Positions 28,583 through 38,147 are shown, counted from the first letter of the stretch. The stretch is 64,000 nucleotides of DNA from Pedobacter sp. MC2016-15 (GCF_026239695.1 NZ_JAPIVS010000003.1:797179-861178), one strand, 5' to 3'. Program-made: numbers and translations. The notes: a model not told the origin generated them from the sequence alone.

Positions 28583-29275
28583 TTGGATAAGGAACCAACA
28601 AATACAAAAGATCTGGAAAAACAGGTTGCTGCTCGTGAAGCTGTTAAATACATTCGTGATCATGATATCGTAGGCCTGGGAACAGGCTCTACTGCTTATT
28701 ACGCTATTCTCGAAGTGGCGGAACTTGTGAAAAATGGATTCAAAATCAAAGGTGTGCCGACCTCTGAGCATACTGCTGCCCTTGCCACTTCTCTTGGAAT
28801 AGAGTTGCTGGATATGAATGATGTAGAGTACATCGATGTAACTATTGACGGCGCAGATGAATTTGACGAAAACCTGAATCTGATCAAAGGGGGAGGCGGG
28901 GCCCATTTCAGGGAAAAGATTGTGGCCTCGCTCACAAAAAAAGAAATCATCATTGCCGATGCTGCAAAAAAAGTAGAACAGCTTGGCAAGTTCAAAGTAC
29001 CTGTAGAAATAGTGCCGCTGGCGCTGAATTATGTACTGCGCGCAATGACGAAGCTTGGTGGTACCGGAAACGTGAGAATGAAAGATGGCAAGCAGTATAT
29101 CACCGACAATCACAACCTGATTGTAGATGCAGATTTCGGCCTGATCGCCGACCCTGCCGGCCTGTCAGAAAAGCTGAACCAAATTGAAGGTATATTGGCC
29201 CATGGCTTGTTTGTTGACCTGGCGGCTGTAGTTATCGTGGGACAGGGAAATGAAGCCATTACTTATACTAAATAA
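28583..29275 (+). CDS. rpiA: Ribose-5-phosphate isomerase A
   Basis: Interconverts ribose 5-phosphate and ribulose 5-phosphate in the pentose phosphate pathway. The phosphate-binding loop GLGTGSTAYY, the catalytic region TIDGADEFD and KGGGGAHFREKIVA are all intact. No in-frame ATG precedes the conserved sequence; I take the TTG at 28583, giving 230 residues, the usual family length. A further TTG at 28538 would add fifteen residues. Confidence 0.93.
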   Translation: MDKEPTNTKDLEKQVAAREAVKYIRDHDIVGLGTGSTAYYAILEVAELVKNGFKIKGVPTSEHTAALATSLGIELLDMNDVEYIDVTIDGADEFDENLNLIKGGGGAHFREKIVASLTKKEIIIADAAKKVEQLGKFKVPVEIVPLALNYVLRAMTKLGGTGNVRMKDGKQYITDNHNLIVDADFGLIADPAGLSEKLNQIEGILAHGLFVDLAAVVIVGQGNEAITYTK

Positions 29276-29306
29276 GATTCGTTTCTCCGGTTGTTGCTTA
29301 AATCCT

Positions 29307-29314
29307 TATCTTTG
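29307..29314 (+). promoter_or_regulatory. -7 promoter box for the thrS operon
   Basis: TATCTTTG, a match to TAnnTTTG, lies 32 bases after the rpiA stop and 69 bases before the thrS start, leaving a leader of about 60 bases. Confidence 0.55.
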
Positions 29315-29383
29315 TCTTATCAAATCACCTTGTAAGTGATGATTAAATATTTCATTTCATTCACATATAAATCATAGTTGTAG

Positions 29384-31309
29384 ATGATTAACATTACATT
29401 ACCGGATGGCTCTGTCCGTCCGTACGAAAGTGGGATTACCGCCCACCAAATTGCTTTATCCATTTCTGAAGGATTAGCACGCAACGTGCTCGCTGCCGAA
29501 GTAGACGGTGAAGTCTGGGATTCATCCAGACCAATTGAAAAAGACTCTTCTGTAAAATTACTGACCTGGAATGACACTGCCGGTAAGGCTACCTTCTGGC
29601 ATTCATCTGCGCATATCATGGCAGAAGCCCTTGAGGCACTATATCCGGGTACTAAATTCGGTATCGGCCCTGCTATTGAAACAGGATTTTATTACGATGT
29701 GGACTTTGGTGACCATGAGTTCTCTTCGGACGATTTCAAGGCGATTGAGACCAAATTCATGGAGCTGGCGAAACAGAAAGAAGTTTTTGAGCGTACCAGT
29801 GTTTCTAAAGGTGATGCAATCAATTACTTTACTGAAAAGGGCGACGAATATAAGCTTGACCTGTTGCAGGGTCTGGAAGACGGAAAGATTACCTTTTATA
29901 AACAGGGTGCCTTCACAGATCTGTGCCGTGGTCCGCATATTCCAAATACAGGCTTTGTAAAGGCCGTGAAGCTGATGAACGTTGCAGGTGCTTACTGGAG
30001 AGGGGATGAGACAAAAAAGCAACTCACAAGAATTTATGGGGTAACTTTTCCCAAAGCAAGCGAGCTGACAGAATATTTGCAGATGATCGAGGAAGCGAAA
30101 AAGCGCGACCACAGAAAATTGGGTAAAGAACTGGAGTTATTTGCTTTTTCGGATAAGGTAGGAATGGGGCTGCCTTTATGGTTGCCTAAAGGAACTGCTT
30201 TGCGTGAGCGCCTGGTGAGCTTTTTAACAAAAGCACAGGGGAAAGCCGGGTATGAGCAGGTAATCACTCCGCATATCGGTCATAAAAATTTATATGTGAC
30301 TTCAGGTCACTGGGATAAATATGGTAAAGACTCCTTCCAGTCGATCAAAACTCCGCAGGAGGGAGAGGAGTTCCTTTTAAAACCAATGAACTGTCCTCAC
30401 CATTGTGAGATTTATAAAGTTAAACCGCGTTCTTACAAAGATCTTCCCTTACGTTTTGCTGAATTCGGTACGGTTTACCGTTATGAGCAGAGCGGAGAAC
30501 TACACGGCCTGACAAGGGTGCGTGGGTTTACTCAGGATGACGCACACTTGTTCTGCAGACCGGATCAGGTAAAAGATGAGTTTAAGAAGGTGATCGACCT
30601 GGTGCTGTACGTATTTAAATCATTAGGTTTTAATGATTATACTGCGCAGGTATCATTGAGAGATCCTGAGAACAAATCAAAATACATCGGAACAGATGAA
30701 AACTGGAAACTTGCTGAAATTGCCATCATTGATGCCGCTGCTGAAAAAGGCCTGACTACAGTTGTAGAATTGGGCGAAGCTGCATTTTATGGTCCGAAAC
30801 TGGACTTCATGGTAAAAGATGCTTTGGGTAGAAAATGGCAGCTGGGAACAATCCAGGTGGATTACAATTTGCCGGAGCGTTTTGAACTTGAATATACTGG
30901 CAGTGATAACCTGAAACACAGACCGGTGATGATACACAGAGCGCCATTTGGCTCACTGGAACGTTTTGTTGCTGTATTGATTGAACATTGTGCAGGTAAT
31001 TTCCCGTTATGGCTTTCACCGGAACAATTCATAATCCTTCCTATTTCAGAAAAGTATGAAGATTATGCTAAAAAAGTTTCAGATGAACTAAATAATTCCG
31101 ATATTCGCGGTTTGATTGACTTCCGCGATGAGAAGATCGGGAGGAAGATCAGGGACGCAGAGGTTAAAAAGACGCCTTACATGCTGATAATCGGTGAAAA
31201 GGAAATGGCGGAAGGTAAGTTGTCAGTGAGGAAGCATGGTGAGGGAGATTTAGGCGAGATGACAATCGAGGCGTTCAGAGAATTATTAATTAAAGAAATT
31301 ACAGTTTAA
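29384..31309 (+). CDS. thrS: Threonine-tRNA ligase
   Basis: Charges tRNA-Thr. The 641-residue protein has the complete bacterial layout: TGS domain (1-60), editing domain with the [10 protein letters not shown] motif (about 73-82), class II catalytic core with the zinc-ligand sequence [22 protein letters not shown] and a C-terminal anticodon-binding domain ([10 protein letters not shown]). It starts the translation operon thrS-infC-rpmI-rplT, the conserved order seen across bacteria. Confidence 0.97.
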   Translation: MINITLPDGSVRPYESGITAHQIALSISEGLARNVLAAEVDGEVWDSSRPIEKDSSVKLLTWNDTAGKATFWHSSAHIMAEALEALYPGTKFGIGPAIETGFYYDVDFGDHEFSSDDFKAIETKFMELAKQKEVFERTSVSKGDAINYFTEKGDEYKLDLLQGLEDGKITFYKQGAFTDLCRGPHIPNTGFVKAVKLMNVAGAYWRGDETKKQLTRIYGVTFPKASELTEYLQMIEEAKKRDHRKLGKELELFAFSDKVGMGLPLWLPKGTALRERLVSFLTKAQGKAGYEQVITPHIGHKNLYVTSGHWDKYGKDSFQSIKTPQEGEEFLLKPMNCPHHCEIYKVKPRSYKDLPLRFAEFGTVYRYEQSGELHGLTRVRGFTQDDAHLFCRPDQVKDEFKKVIDLVLYVFKSLGFNDYTAQVSLRDPENKSKYIGTDENWKLAEIAIIDAAAEKGLTTVVELGEAAFYGPKLDFMVKDALGRKWQLGTIQVDYNLPERFELEYTGSDNLKHRPVMIHRAPFGSLERFVAVLIEHCAGNFPLWLSPEQFIILPISEKYEDYAKKVSDELNNSDIRGLIDFRDEKIGRKIRDAEVKKTPYMLIIGEKEMAEGKLSVRKHGEGDLGEMTIEAFRELLIKEITV

Positions 31310-31322
31310 ATAATATATAAAT

Positions 31323-31892
31323 TTGGCATTAGGCAGACCAGGATTTAACAGGGGACCACGTCCTCCTTTTAAGAAAAAAGAAGCAGAACATAATATTAAT
31401 CAGTTTATCAGGGCCCAGGAGGTCAGATTAGCTGGAGATAATGTTGAACCGGGGATTTATCCTTTGGCAAAAGCTTTAGCCCTTGCGGATGAACTGGAAC
31501 TGGATCTGGTAGAGATATCACCTAACGCAGTGCCTCCGGTTTGTAGAATAATCGATTACAGCAAATTTGTTTACGAGCAAAAGAAAAAGCAAAAAGAGAT
31601 TAAGGCAAATGCTAAGCAAACAGTAATTAAGGAAATCCGTTTCGGTCCTAATACGAATGATCATGATTTTCAGTTTAAACTGAAACATGCGCAGAGTTTT
31701 TTGGAAAGTGGCGAAAAAGTGAGAGCATACGTACATTTCAAAGGTAGGGCAATCGTTTACAAAGAGCAGGGAGAAATCCTGTTGCTTAAGTTTGCACAGG
31801 CTTTGGAAGACATAGGAAAAGTTGAATTGTTACCTAAATTAGAGGGTAAAAGAATGTTCCTGACGCTTGCTCCAAAAGTTGCAAAAAAATAA
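31323..31892 (+). CDS. infC: Translation initiation factor IF-3
   Basis: A 189-residue factor that keeps 30S subunits free and proofreads the start codon. The N-terminal domain ([16 protein letters not shown]) and C-terminal domain ([20 protein letters not shown]) are joined by a lysine-rich linker. The only plausible start is TTG at 31323, 13 bases after thrS. In E. coli a rare start codon allows IF-3 to repress its own translation, so the TTG here may serve the same end. That is inference. Confidence 0.96.
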   Translation: MALGRPGFNRGPRPPFKKKEAEHNINQFIRAQEVRLAGDNVEPGIYPLAKALALADELELDLVEISPNAVPPVCRIIDYSKFVYEQKKKQKEIKANAKQTVIKEIRFGPNTNDHDFQFKLKHAQSFLESGEKVRAYVHFKGRAIVYKEQGEILLLKFAQALEDIGKVELLPKLEGKRMFLTLAPKVAKK

Positions 31893-31918
31893 ATAAGTTA
31901 CATAAATAAACACAGGTT

Positions 31919-32119
31919 ATGCCAAAAATGAAAACCAATTCCAGTGCTAAAAAGCGTTTCTCGCTTACTGGAACAGGTAAAATCGCTAGAAAGAACGCAT
32001 ACAAAAGCCACATCTTGACAAAGATGTCTACAAAACGTAAGCGTAATTTAGGTCACACTTCAATGGTGTCAGCTGCTGATATGGGCAACGTTAAGCGTAT
32101 GCTTGCTATCGGTAAATAA
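31919..32119 (+). CDS. rpmI: Ribosomal protein bL35
   Basis: A 66-residue, very basic protein with the family sequence [18 protein letters not shown]. It lies 26 bases after infC in the conserved infC-rpmI-rplT order. Confidence 0.97.
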   Translation: MPKMKTNSSAKKRFSLTGTGKIARKNAYKSHILTKMSTKRKRNLGHTSMVSAADMGNVKRMLAIGK

Positions 32120-32193
32120 TTAATTTTTAACCAGGTACCCGGTAGTAAGTTTGCTGAAATACGCAACACCGTTTATCAAAAAACAACAACACT

Positions 32194-32538
32194 ATGCCAC
32201 GTTCGGTAAACGCAGTAGCTTCGAGAAGAAGAAGGAAAAAAGTCCTTAATATGGCCAAAGGCTATTGGGGATCAAGAAGTAAAGTATTCACTGTAGCCAA
32301 AAATACGGTTGAAAAAGGTTTGCAATATGCATACCGTGACCGTAAAGTTAAGAAAAGAGAATTCCGCGGATTGTGGATCCAACGTATCAACGCTGGAGCT
32401 CGTCAGCACGGTATTTCTTACTCTCAACTGATCGGTAAATTAGCTACCAAAAATATTGGTTTAAACCGTAAGGTTTTAGCTGATTTAGCTATGAATCACC
32501 CTGAGGCTTTCAAAGCTGTAATTGATACAGTTAAATAG
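32194..32538 (+). CDS. rplT: Ribosomal protein bL20
   Basis: A 114-residue basic protein that binds 23S rRNA early in 50S assembly; [18 protein letters not shown] and the later [14 protein letters not shown] are diagnostic. It ends the operon and is followed by a strong terminator. Confidence 0.97.
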   Translation: MPRSVNAVASRRRRKKVLNMAKGYWGSRSKVFTVAKNTVEKGLQYAYRDRKVKKREFRGLWIQRINAGARQHGISYSQLIGKLATKNIGLNRKVLADLAMNHPEAFKAVIDTVK

Positions 32539-32552
32539 AAATAACTAAGTAC

Positions 32553-32588
32553 AAAAAAGGCTATCTCATATGAGGTAGCCTTTTTTTT
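32553..32588. terminator. Bidirectional terminator after rplT
   Basis: GGCTATCTCA and TGAGGTAGCC pair with one G-U wobble around an AT loop, flanked by six A residues on the left and eight T residues on the right. It separates rplT from the convergent gene at 32604-32987 and can serve both. Confidence 0.9.
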
Positions 32589-32603
32589 GAATTGAAATTC
32601 TGA

Positions 32604-32987
32604 TTAAGCCTTAGCAGCTTTCTTTTTGTCTTTCTTCGCCTTTTTCTCGGCGTAGATAGCGTCCAGCTTTGTTTTTTGTTCTGCTGTAAGCACTTGATCA
32701 AGTTTTGCTTCCGTGGCTTTCTTAATCGCTTTCTGCTGATCTTTCATTGCGCTTTTCGCAGCTGTACCAGATTTGTGAAGACTCTCGGATTTCTGAAACT
32801 TTTCCAGTTCTATAGCATACACCTTCTTTTTTTGGTCTGCATTTAATGAAAGTTCCTTTTGCAATTTTTCTGTGCTTTTTTCTGCTTTTTGAGCAGGAGT
32901 AGCTTTTTCTTTCTGAGCAGCAGTCTGGGCATTACTTGCAGTGAATCCCATAACAGCAATAGCGATGGTCAAAAATAATTTTTTCAT
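32604..32987 (-). CDS. Small exported lysine/alanine-rich helical protein
   Basis: A 127-residue protein with a signal peptide (MKKLFLTIAIAVMGFTASNAQ) and a mature part that is almost wholly charged alpha helix rich in Lys, Ala, Glu and Gln. The segment LSLNADQKKKVYAIELEKFQ followed by a second LTAEQKTKLDAIYAEKKAK unit resembles the LTxxQ repeats of Spy/CpxP-like periplasmic proteins, so a periplasmic chaperone or stress role is possible. I would not assign it firmly. Confidence 0.7.
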   Translation of the reverse strand: MKKLFLTIAIAVMGFTASNAQTAAQKEKATPAQKAEKSTEKLQKELSLNADQKKKVYAIELEKFQKSESLHKSGTAAKSAMKDQQKAIKKATEAKLDQVLTAEQKTKLDAIYAEKKAKKDKKKAAKA

Positions 32988-33014
32988 CTGTTTGAATTGA
33001 GGTTTAAAACTTGT

Positions 33015-33043
33015 TGCCCCTGTGATGACACGGGGGCATTTTT
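33015..33043 (+). terminator. Hairpin with T tract between two leftward genes
   Basis: TGCCCCTGTG and CACGGGGGCA pair with one wobble around the loop ATGA and are followed by TTTTTA on the plus strand. Both neighbouring genes read leftward, so it may instead be a leader hairpin of the gene at 32604-32987 or the 3' hairpin of the repressor gene. Confidence 0.45.
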
Positions 33044-33108
33044 ATCTTTATGTCGTTTAATCTCTTTGAGCTGAAAAAAGGGAAACAGTTTAATGCATCC
33101 TGTAAATA

Positions 33109-33885
33109 TTAATTTTTATTCATCTGCGAAAGCGACTTCTGCATTTGTGACATCATATTGGTCAGTGTTTCTATTGTGGGTTCCGGTGCTGGATCAGGCA
33201 GGGTAGAACTGATATAAGCTTTGGCTTTCCAGATTTCCAGGATATCTTCAGCTGCAACCAGATACGGATCATACATTTTATTGTCTGATATGAGTTTTAA
33301 TTCTTTATTTTCTTTGAATTTATTTCCTGCACGTTTGTAAACTACGCCTTCAGTTTTGCTGACGATCACATAGGTATCACCGGTTTTGATATCATTCCAG
33401 TTATCCATATACTCACCGATGATGACACTTCCGGGTTGGATCGGCAGCATGGAATCACCCACGATTTCAAAGGCCCTGAAAGTACCTTGTTTCAGCGTAG
33501 GTAGGGGTAGCTGGAATTTTGGCAGTTCCTTGATGTATTCCGGATCTGAAAATCCATTCAGGTATCCTGCACTTGCTTTTACCGGTACCATTTCGATGTT
33601 TTCGTTGTCGTTATGATCTACAGAAATACTGAGTATCCTTAGGTTGGATCCCTGGCTTTTTAATTGTGGTTTCCACTTATCATTGACGGTTTCGTTGATA
33701 AACTCATCAATCGTTAATTCGAAGTATTCTGCTATTCTTTTTAGTAAGTCATATTTTGGTTCGGCCCGGTCTTCCTCATACGCACCAACCAATGATCTTT
33801 TAATTCCCATCAAATCAGCGAATTGCTGTTGTGTGTGGCCTTTTTTCTTTCTTAGGTATTTGAGATTGCTGGAAATATTTGACAT
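33109..33885 (-). CDS. LexA/CI-like repressor: XRE helix-turn-helix plus S24 peptidase domain
   Basis: A 258-residue regulator. Residues 6-60 form an XRE helix-turn-helix (HTQQQFADLMGIKRSLVGAY); residues about 95-220 form an S24 peptidase-like domain. The parts needed for self-cleavage are present: an Ala106-Gly107 pair in VKASAGYL, Ser145 in VGDSMLP and Lys184 in VVYKRAG. Such proteins bind DNA as dimers and inactivate themselves after DNA damage or another trigger. A Gln/Met-rich tail follows (240-258). Two identical palindromes lie just upstream in the divergent region and are probable operators. There are no phage genes nearby, so it is likely a chromosomal regulator. Confidence 0.9.
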   Translation of the reverse strand: MSNISSNLKYLRKKKGHTQQQFADLMGIKRSLVGAYEEDRAEPKYDLLKRIAEYFELTIDEFINETVNDKWKPQLKSQGSNLRILSISVDHNDNENIEMVPVKASAGYLNGFSDPEYIKELPKFQLPLPTLKQGTFRAFEIVGDSMLPIQPGSVIIGEYMDNWNDIKTGDTYVIVSKTEGVVYKRAGNKFKENKELKLISDNKMYDPYLVAAEDILEIWKAKAYISSTLPDPAPEPTIETLTNMMSQMQKSLSQMNKN

Positions 33886-33915
33886 AAAATAAAAGATTAA
33901 AAATAATTTGTTTAT

Positions 33916-33930
33916 ACTAAAATAGTTAGT
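33916..33930. promoter_or_regulatory. Operator palindrome 1 (ACTAA-N5-TTAGT)
   Basis: ACTAA and TTAGT separated by five bases form a 15-bp palindrome, 31 bases upstream of the S24 repressor start. The same layout recurs at 33982-33996. Such paired sites are typical of repressors of this class. Confidence 0.6.
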
Positions 33931-33948
33931 ATTATTGTACCAATAAAG

Positions 33949-33953
33949 TTAGT
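33949..33953 (+). promoter_or_regulatory. Operator half-site TTAGT
   Basis: A single TTAGT between the two full palindromes of the divergent region; a possible weak or half site. Confidence 0.3.
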
Positions 33954-33981
33954 AATATTTATTCGTACTCCAAATATATAT

Positions 33982-33996
33982 ACTAATTTAATTAGT
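33982..33996. promoter_or_regulatory. Operator palindrome 2 (ACTAA-N5-TTAGT)
   Basis: A second ACTAA-N5-TTAGT palindrome with the same five-base spacing, 24 bases before the start of the GIY-YIG-like gene. Its position suggests the repressor controls both divergent genes. Confidence 0.6.
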
Positions 33997-34019
33997 GGTA
34001 ATAATTTAAGCTGAAAGCA

Positions 34020-34370
34020 ATGAGAAAATTTGTCTACATCGTAACCGATAGAAACCGTACCAGTCTACACGTTGGAATGAGCGCTGATTTAATTAAGACG
34101 CTTGATTTTTATAAACAGATGCCAAGTCTGTTTTTTGATAATGCCCAGCAGCTTACCCGTCTTGTCTATTTTGAAGAATTCAAAACCGAGAGTCAAGCCC
34201 TGAGCCGTTTTAAACTGATCAGCAGATTCACCAGGATGCAGAAGGAGCGTTTGGTACGTTCATGCAATCCTGATTGGATTGATCTTACCATAGGTCTTGA
34301 TTTTGAACATATCACGATGAACAGACCATTGCCTACACAAGTGAAAATGCCCCTGACGATTATGTCATAA
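34020..34370 (+). CDS. Degenerate GIY-YIG fold protein
   Basis: A 116-residue protein with the outline of a small UvrC/YhbQ-like GIY-YIG domain: KFVYIVTDRNRTSLHVGMS matches the paired strands, and SCNPDWIDLT matches the usual NPxWxDL end. The residues that make these enzymes nucleases look changed. YIG is HVG, the Arg that normally follows the second strand is absent (SADLIKTLDFYKQ), and the Glu of the usual R-E-K-Q helix is Phe (LSRFKLIS). It may be a non-catalytic DNA-binding relative. It is divergent from the S24 repressor and shares its operators. Confidence 0.72.
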   Translation: MRKFVYIVTDRNRTSLHVGMSADLIKTLDFYKQMPSLFFDNAQQLTRLVYFEEFKTESQALSRFKLISRFTRMQKERLVRSCNPDWIDLTIGLDFEHITMNRPLPTQVKMPLTIMS

Positions 34371-34398
34371 TAAAGCTGAATATGAGGACCAACATAAA

Positions 34399-34434
34399 AA
34401 AGGCCGGCTGGTTTTTGAGTTCCGGCTGGCCTTT
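34399..34434. terminator. Bidirectional terminator between GIY-YIG-like gene and PBP gene
   Basis: AAAGGCCGGCTGG and CCGGCTGGCCTTT pair over 13 positions with two G-U wobbles around a 10-base loop, with A and T runs on the two sides, between two convergent genes. Confidence 0.85.
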
Positions 34435-34443
34435 ATAGCTTTT

Positions 34444-36885
34444 TTAGTTTTCGTTTTTCTTTCTTTCCCGTTCTTCCTGTCGTTGTTTTCTTCGCAGCTC
34501 GCGCTCTTCCTTGCGGCTAAGCGGTGGCGGAGGAAGTTGTTTTGGGGCTGGCTCAGCTGCCTTTTTTTCTTCAGTTTTCGTTTCTTCCTGTTTTTCCTGA
34601 GTTGTTGTTTCAGTTTCGGTGGCTGGTGTTACATTCAGGGAGTCCGTCACTACACTATCTGTAACTGCGGTATCTACAGCATAGGAGGGGGTAGGGCAGT
34701 TGATACTGCGGGTGATCGGTACTGTAGCTTTAGGAAATGGTCCGTAAGTATAACCCGTACTTTGGTCATGGTAAACCTTCTCCATAAATTTCGCGAAAAT
34801 AGGTAATGCTGTGCGTGAGCCTTCACCAGTTTCACCATTTTTGAAGTGTGCAGAACGTTCATCGCATCCTACCCATACACCAGTCACCAGGTCTTTTGTA
34901 ATTCCCATATACCAGGCATCTACGTAATCTGATGAGGTTCCTGTTTTACCGCCAATCTGATTATTCTTTTTCCAGAGATCCCATTCCCATAGTGCCTGAG
35001 AAGTTCCTCCCGGTTCTTCCATTCCTCCACGGAACATATACAGCATCAGCCAGGCAATTTCTTCAGAAAGTACTCTTTTTGTTTTCGCTACAAAATCTTC
35101 TATTACATTGTTATCCTGATCAGTGATCTTTTCCACCAGAATAGGATCTGTCCTTACACCTTTGTTCAGGAAGGTCCCATATGCTTTTACCATTTCGAAA
35201 ACAGAAACGTCATTTGGACCCAAACTCACCGATGGTACAGACTGAAGGTGACTGTCGATACCACATTCATGAGCCCATTTTACTACATTATCCCAACCTA
35301 CCTTTTCAGTTACCTGTGCGGTCACGGTATTTACGGAGCGCCCCATAGCGGTACGAAGGGACATTTCGCGGTAAGTCGTATTCCAGTCGGCATTTCTCGG
35401 CTCCCAGTATTCTGTTTTCCCATCTTCCTCATATTTGATTCTTACAGGTTTATCTGTAAAGGTGTCGCATGGACTCATACCACTTTCAAAAGCAGCCAGG
35501 TAAGCAAAGGGCTTGAAGGTAGAGCCTGCCTGACGCTTCGCCTGGTTAACGTGGTCATATTTAAAGAATTTATGATCTACACCACCTACCCATACTTTGA
35601 TTTTTCCGTTAAAAGGATCAAGTGTCATCATTCCTGTGTTCATGATCTTGCCGTAATAGCGGATGGAATCCAGGGTAGAGAAGAGGGTATCGCGGTCTCC
35701 TTTGTAGGAGAAGATTTTCATTTTCTTCTTTTTATTGAAATAGGCGGAGATTGAATCAGGGTTGTTCGCAAACTTTTTCTCCAGCATCGCATACACCGGA
35801 AGGTTGCGCATAGCACGTCCCGGATAATCTACTTTATGTTTTTCAGAGTCCTGCCATGGATCTTCATTGCCCCAAACGCTGTAAAATCTTCTCTGGATAA
35901 TCTTCATCTGCTCCGCTACGGCTTCCTCTGCGTACTTTTGCAGCTTGGAATCAATGGTGGTGTAAATTTTCAATCCGTCTTCATACAGGTCATATTTGTT
36001 GTCTTTGCACCATTTTTCGAGATATTTCGATACAGCTGCCCTGAGGTATGAATCGCCATCACTTCCTTCATCAACTCTTCCTTCTTTCAACTTTAAGGGC
36101 AGACTTTTGTAGGTTGCAAGCTCCTGTGCGGTGATGTATCCGTACTTATTCATTTGTGACAAAGAAACATTTCTTCTTTCCAGTGCACGTTCAGGATAGC
36201 GGACAGGGTTATAAGTTGAGGTTCCCTTCAGCATTCCCACCAGCAATGCTGATTCAGGTACGCTCAGCGAATCAGTTTCCTTATCAAAATATATCCTTGC
36301 TGCAGTCTTGATACCATAGCTGTTGTTACCAAATGATACCGTATTGAGATACATCGTGATGATATCATTTTTTGAATAGTTGCCTTCCAGCTTAATGGCA
36401 GTCATCCATTCCTTCAGCTTTGAAACTATTGTGCGGACAACAGGTATATATTTGATTAAACCCTGCGACTTATTATACCTTGTACGGTACATGTTCTTGG
36501 CCAGTTGCTGGGTGATGGTACTTGCGCCCCTCTTATCCCCCGAAGCAGTAGAGATTCCACTGGACAGGAGGGAGCGGAAATCAATCCCTATATGTTTGTA
36601 AAACCTTACATCTTCCGTAGCTACCAAAGCATTAATCACAGTAGGAGAAATTTGTTTGAAATCTACAGGGGTACGGTTTTCTTTGTAATATCTGCCGATC
36701 AGCTTACCGTCAGCTGTATAGAGCTCTGAGCCTACACTGAGGGTAGGCATTTTGATGTCGTGAATTGAGGGAGAATATCCAAACAGCCATAAAAAATTGA
36801 GCTGTAGTGCACAGAAAAAGATAATGATACTAAAGATAAATATGGAAAAATATCGGAGGTACTTATTTTGGATCTCTTTAAACAT
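34444..36885 (-). CDS. Class A penicillin-binding protein (transglycosylase/transpeptidase)
   Basis: An 813-residue bifunctional peptidoglycan synthase of the PBP1A type. One membrane anchor (about 13-35) is followed by a GT51 glycosyltransferase domain (ATEDVRFYKHIGIDFRS with the catalytic Glu, GASTITQQLAKNMY) and a transpeptidase domain with SxxK (GSTFKPFAYL), SxN (GRSVNTVTAQV) and KTG (IGGKTGTSSDYVDAWY). The C-terminal tail (about 755-813) is highly charged, with Glu/Lys/Arg runs and a PPPP stretch, and is probably disordered. It polymerises and cross-links peptidoglycan at the inner membrane. Confidence 0.95.
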   Translation of the reverse strand: MFKEIQNKYLRYFSIFIFSIIIFFCALQLNFLWLFGYSPSIHDIKMPTLSVGSELYTADGKLIGRYYKENRTPVDFKQISPTVINALVATEDVRFYKHIGIDFRSLLSSGISTASGDKRGASTITQQLAKNMYRTRYNKSQGLIKYIPVVRTIVSKLKEWMTAIKLEGNYSKNDIITMYLNTVSFGNNSYGIKTAARIYFDKETDSLSVPESALLVGMLKGTSTYNPVRYPERALERRNVSLSQMNKYGYITAQELATYKSLPLKLKEGRVDEGSDGDSYLRAAVSKYLEKWCKDNKYDLYEDGLKIYTTIDSKLQKYAEEAVAEQMKIIQRRFYSVWGNEDPWQDSEKHKVDYPGRAMRNLPVYAMLEKKFANNPDSISAYFNKKKKMKIFSYKGDRDTLFSTLDSIRYYGKIMNTGMMTLDPFNGKIKVWVGGVDHKFFKYDHVNQAKRQAGSTFKPFAYLAAFESGMSPCDTFTDKPVRIKYEEDGKTEYWEPRNADWNTTYREMSLRTAMGRSVNTVTAQVTEKVGWDNVVKWAHECGIDSHLQSVPSVSLGPNDVSVFEMVKAYGTFLNKGVRTDPILVEKITDQDNNVIEDFVAKTKRVLSEEIAWLMLYMFRGGMEEPGGTSQALWEWDLWKKNNQIGGKTGTSSDYVDAWYMGITKDLVTGVWVGCDERSAHFKNGETGEGSRTALPIFAKFMEKVYHDQSTGYTYGPFPKATVPITRSINCPTPSYAVDTAVTDSVVTDSLNVTPATETETTTQEKQEETKTEEKKAAEPAPKQLPPPPLSRKEERELRRKQRQEERERKKNEN

Positions 36886-37086
36886 TTGTTAGGGTCAAAA
36901 ATTTTGTAAAACAGTTCTTGTGATATTCTTGTTAAACACTCAGTGTGCAAATTAACGCAAATAAATCACTAAAATTTTAGCCATTCTGAAATACGTTGCC
37001 TTTCATCGGTAGCAGGCTATAAAATCACTTGTGTTTGAGTAGATTAAACACGGTCAACCTATAAATGGTTTTTAAATCACGACGTA

Positions 37087-37968
37087 ATGAGTAAAGATCC
37101 AAATCGCTTTTTGGCGCCTCCGGGGAAGAAGATTAAATTGAAAGACTACAGTACAAATTATACAGGCGACATGGAAAAAGATGTTGGCAAGGCGACTCTG
37201 GAAGTAGTAAAGGAGAAATTAAGCAAATATCAGGAGATCCTGTATGCAGAAAATGCCCATTCCCTGCTGATTATCTTCCAGGCCATGGATGCAGCGGGTA
37301 AAGACAGTGCAATCTCGCACGTGATGTCTGGCCTCAATCCCCAGGGATGTCAGGTCTTTAGTTTTAAAACCCCAACGGCAAATGAGTATGAACATGATTT
37401 TCTGTGGCGGCATCACCTGGCGCTACCTCAACGAGGCAGAATAGGTATTCACAATCGTTCTCACTATGAAAACGTGCTGGTATGTAAAGTGCACCCGGAG
37501 TACATTCTGAACGAGCGTATTCCTGGATTTGATACTGTAAAGAAGATCGGAAAAAGTTTCTGGAAAGAACGTTATGAGAGCATACGGAATTTTGAAAAGC
37601 ACATATCCGCAAATGGGACGGTCGTCCTGAAATTTTTTCTGAATGTGTCGCAGGATACCCAGAAAGAACGTTTTCTGAACAGAATTAATGATCCTGCAAA
37701 AAATTGGAAATTCTCCTCAGCAGATATCACGGAGAGAGGCAAATGGAAGCAGTATATGTCGGCTTATGAAGAAGCAATTACAGAAACCTCTACAGATGAA
37801 TCACCCTGGTATATCATTCCCGCAGATAAAAAATGGTATGCACGGTTGGCAATCAGCCAGATACTGGAGCAGAAGTTCGCTGAGCTGAATCTCCGCTTTC
37901 CAAAGTTGCCTAAAGATGAAATCGCCAGACTGGAGGAATATAAGAACCAATTGTTTGCCGAAGTTTAG
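37087..37968 (+). CDS. Polyphosphate kinase 2 family phosphotransferase
   Basis: A 293-residue PPK2 enzyme that moves phosphate between polyphosphate and nucleotides. It shows the P-loop QAMDAAGKDS (65-74), GRIGIHNRSHYENVLVCKVH and the lid-region ILNERIPGFD and FFLNVSQDTQKERFLNR segments. Single-domain proteins of this length can act on ADP, AMP or both; the class is not clear without an alignment. It is a single gene. Confidence 0.92.
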   Translation: MSKDPNRFLAPPGKKIKLKDYSTNYTGDMEKDVGKATLEVVKEKLSKYQEILYAENAHSLLIIFQAMDAAGKDSAISHVMSGLNPQGCQVFSFKTPTANEYEHDFLWRHHLALPQRGRIGIHNRSHYENVLVCKVHPEYILNERIPGFDTVKKIGKSFWKERYESIRNFEKHISANGTVVLKFFLNVSQDTQKERFLNRINDPAKNWKFSSADITERGKWKQYMSAYEEAITETSTDESPWYIIPADKKWYARLAISQILEQKFAELNLRFPKLPKDEIARLEEYKNQLFAEV

Positions 37969-38147
37969 TGATAATCGGCTTTTTAGGACAATGCTGACAT
38001 TGCACTGATATTCTGAAATTATAACGTATTCATTATATGACAGATATCTATATGAAATTAATGGTAAGATATTTGTGACAATAAAGATGTATTATGCTTG
38101 AAAAGGCATTTTATGATAAATTTATATAAAAATAGTGTGTGTTTTGA

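Noticed and set aside
28574..29113. A 179-codon leftward frame opposite rpiA
   Set aside because: The rpiA motifs fix the coding strand.
33109..34370. A prophage remnant
   Set aside because: Only the repressor is phage-like; there is no integrase, terminase or structural gene and no attachment-site repeat.
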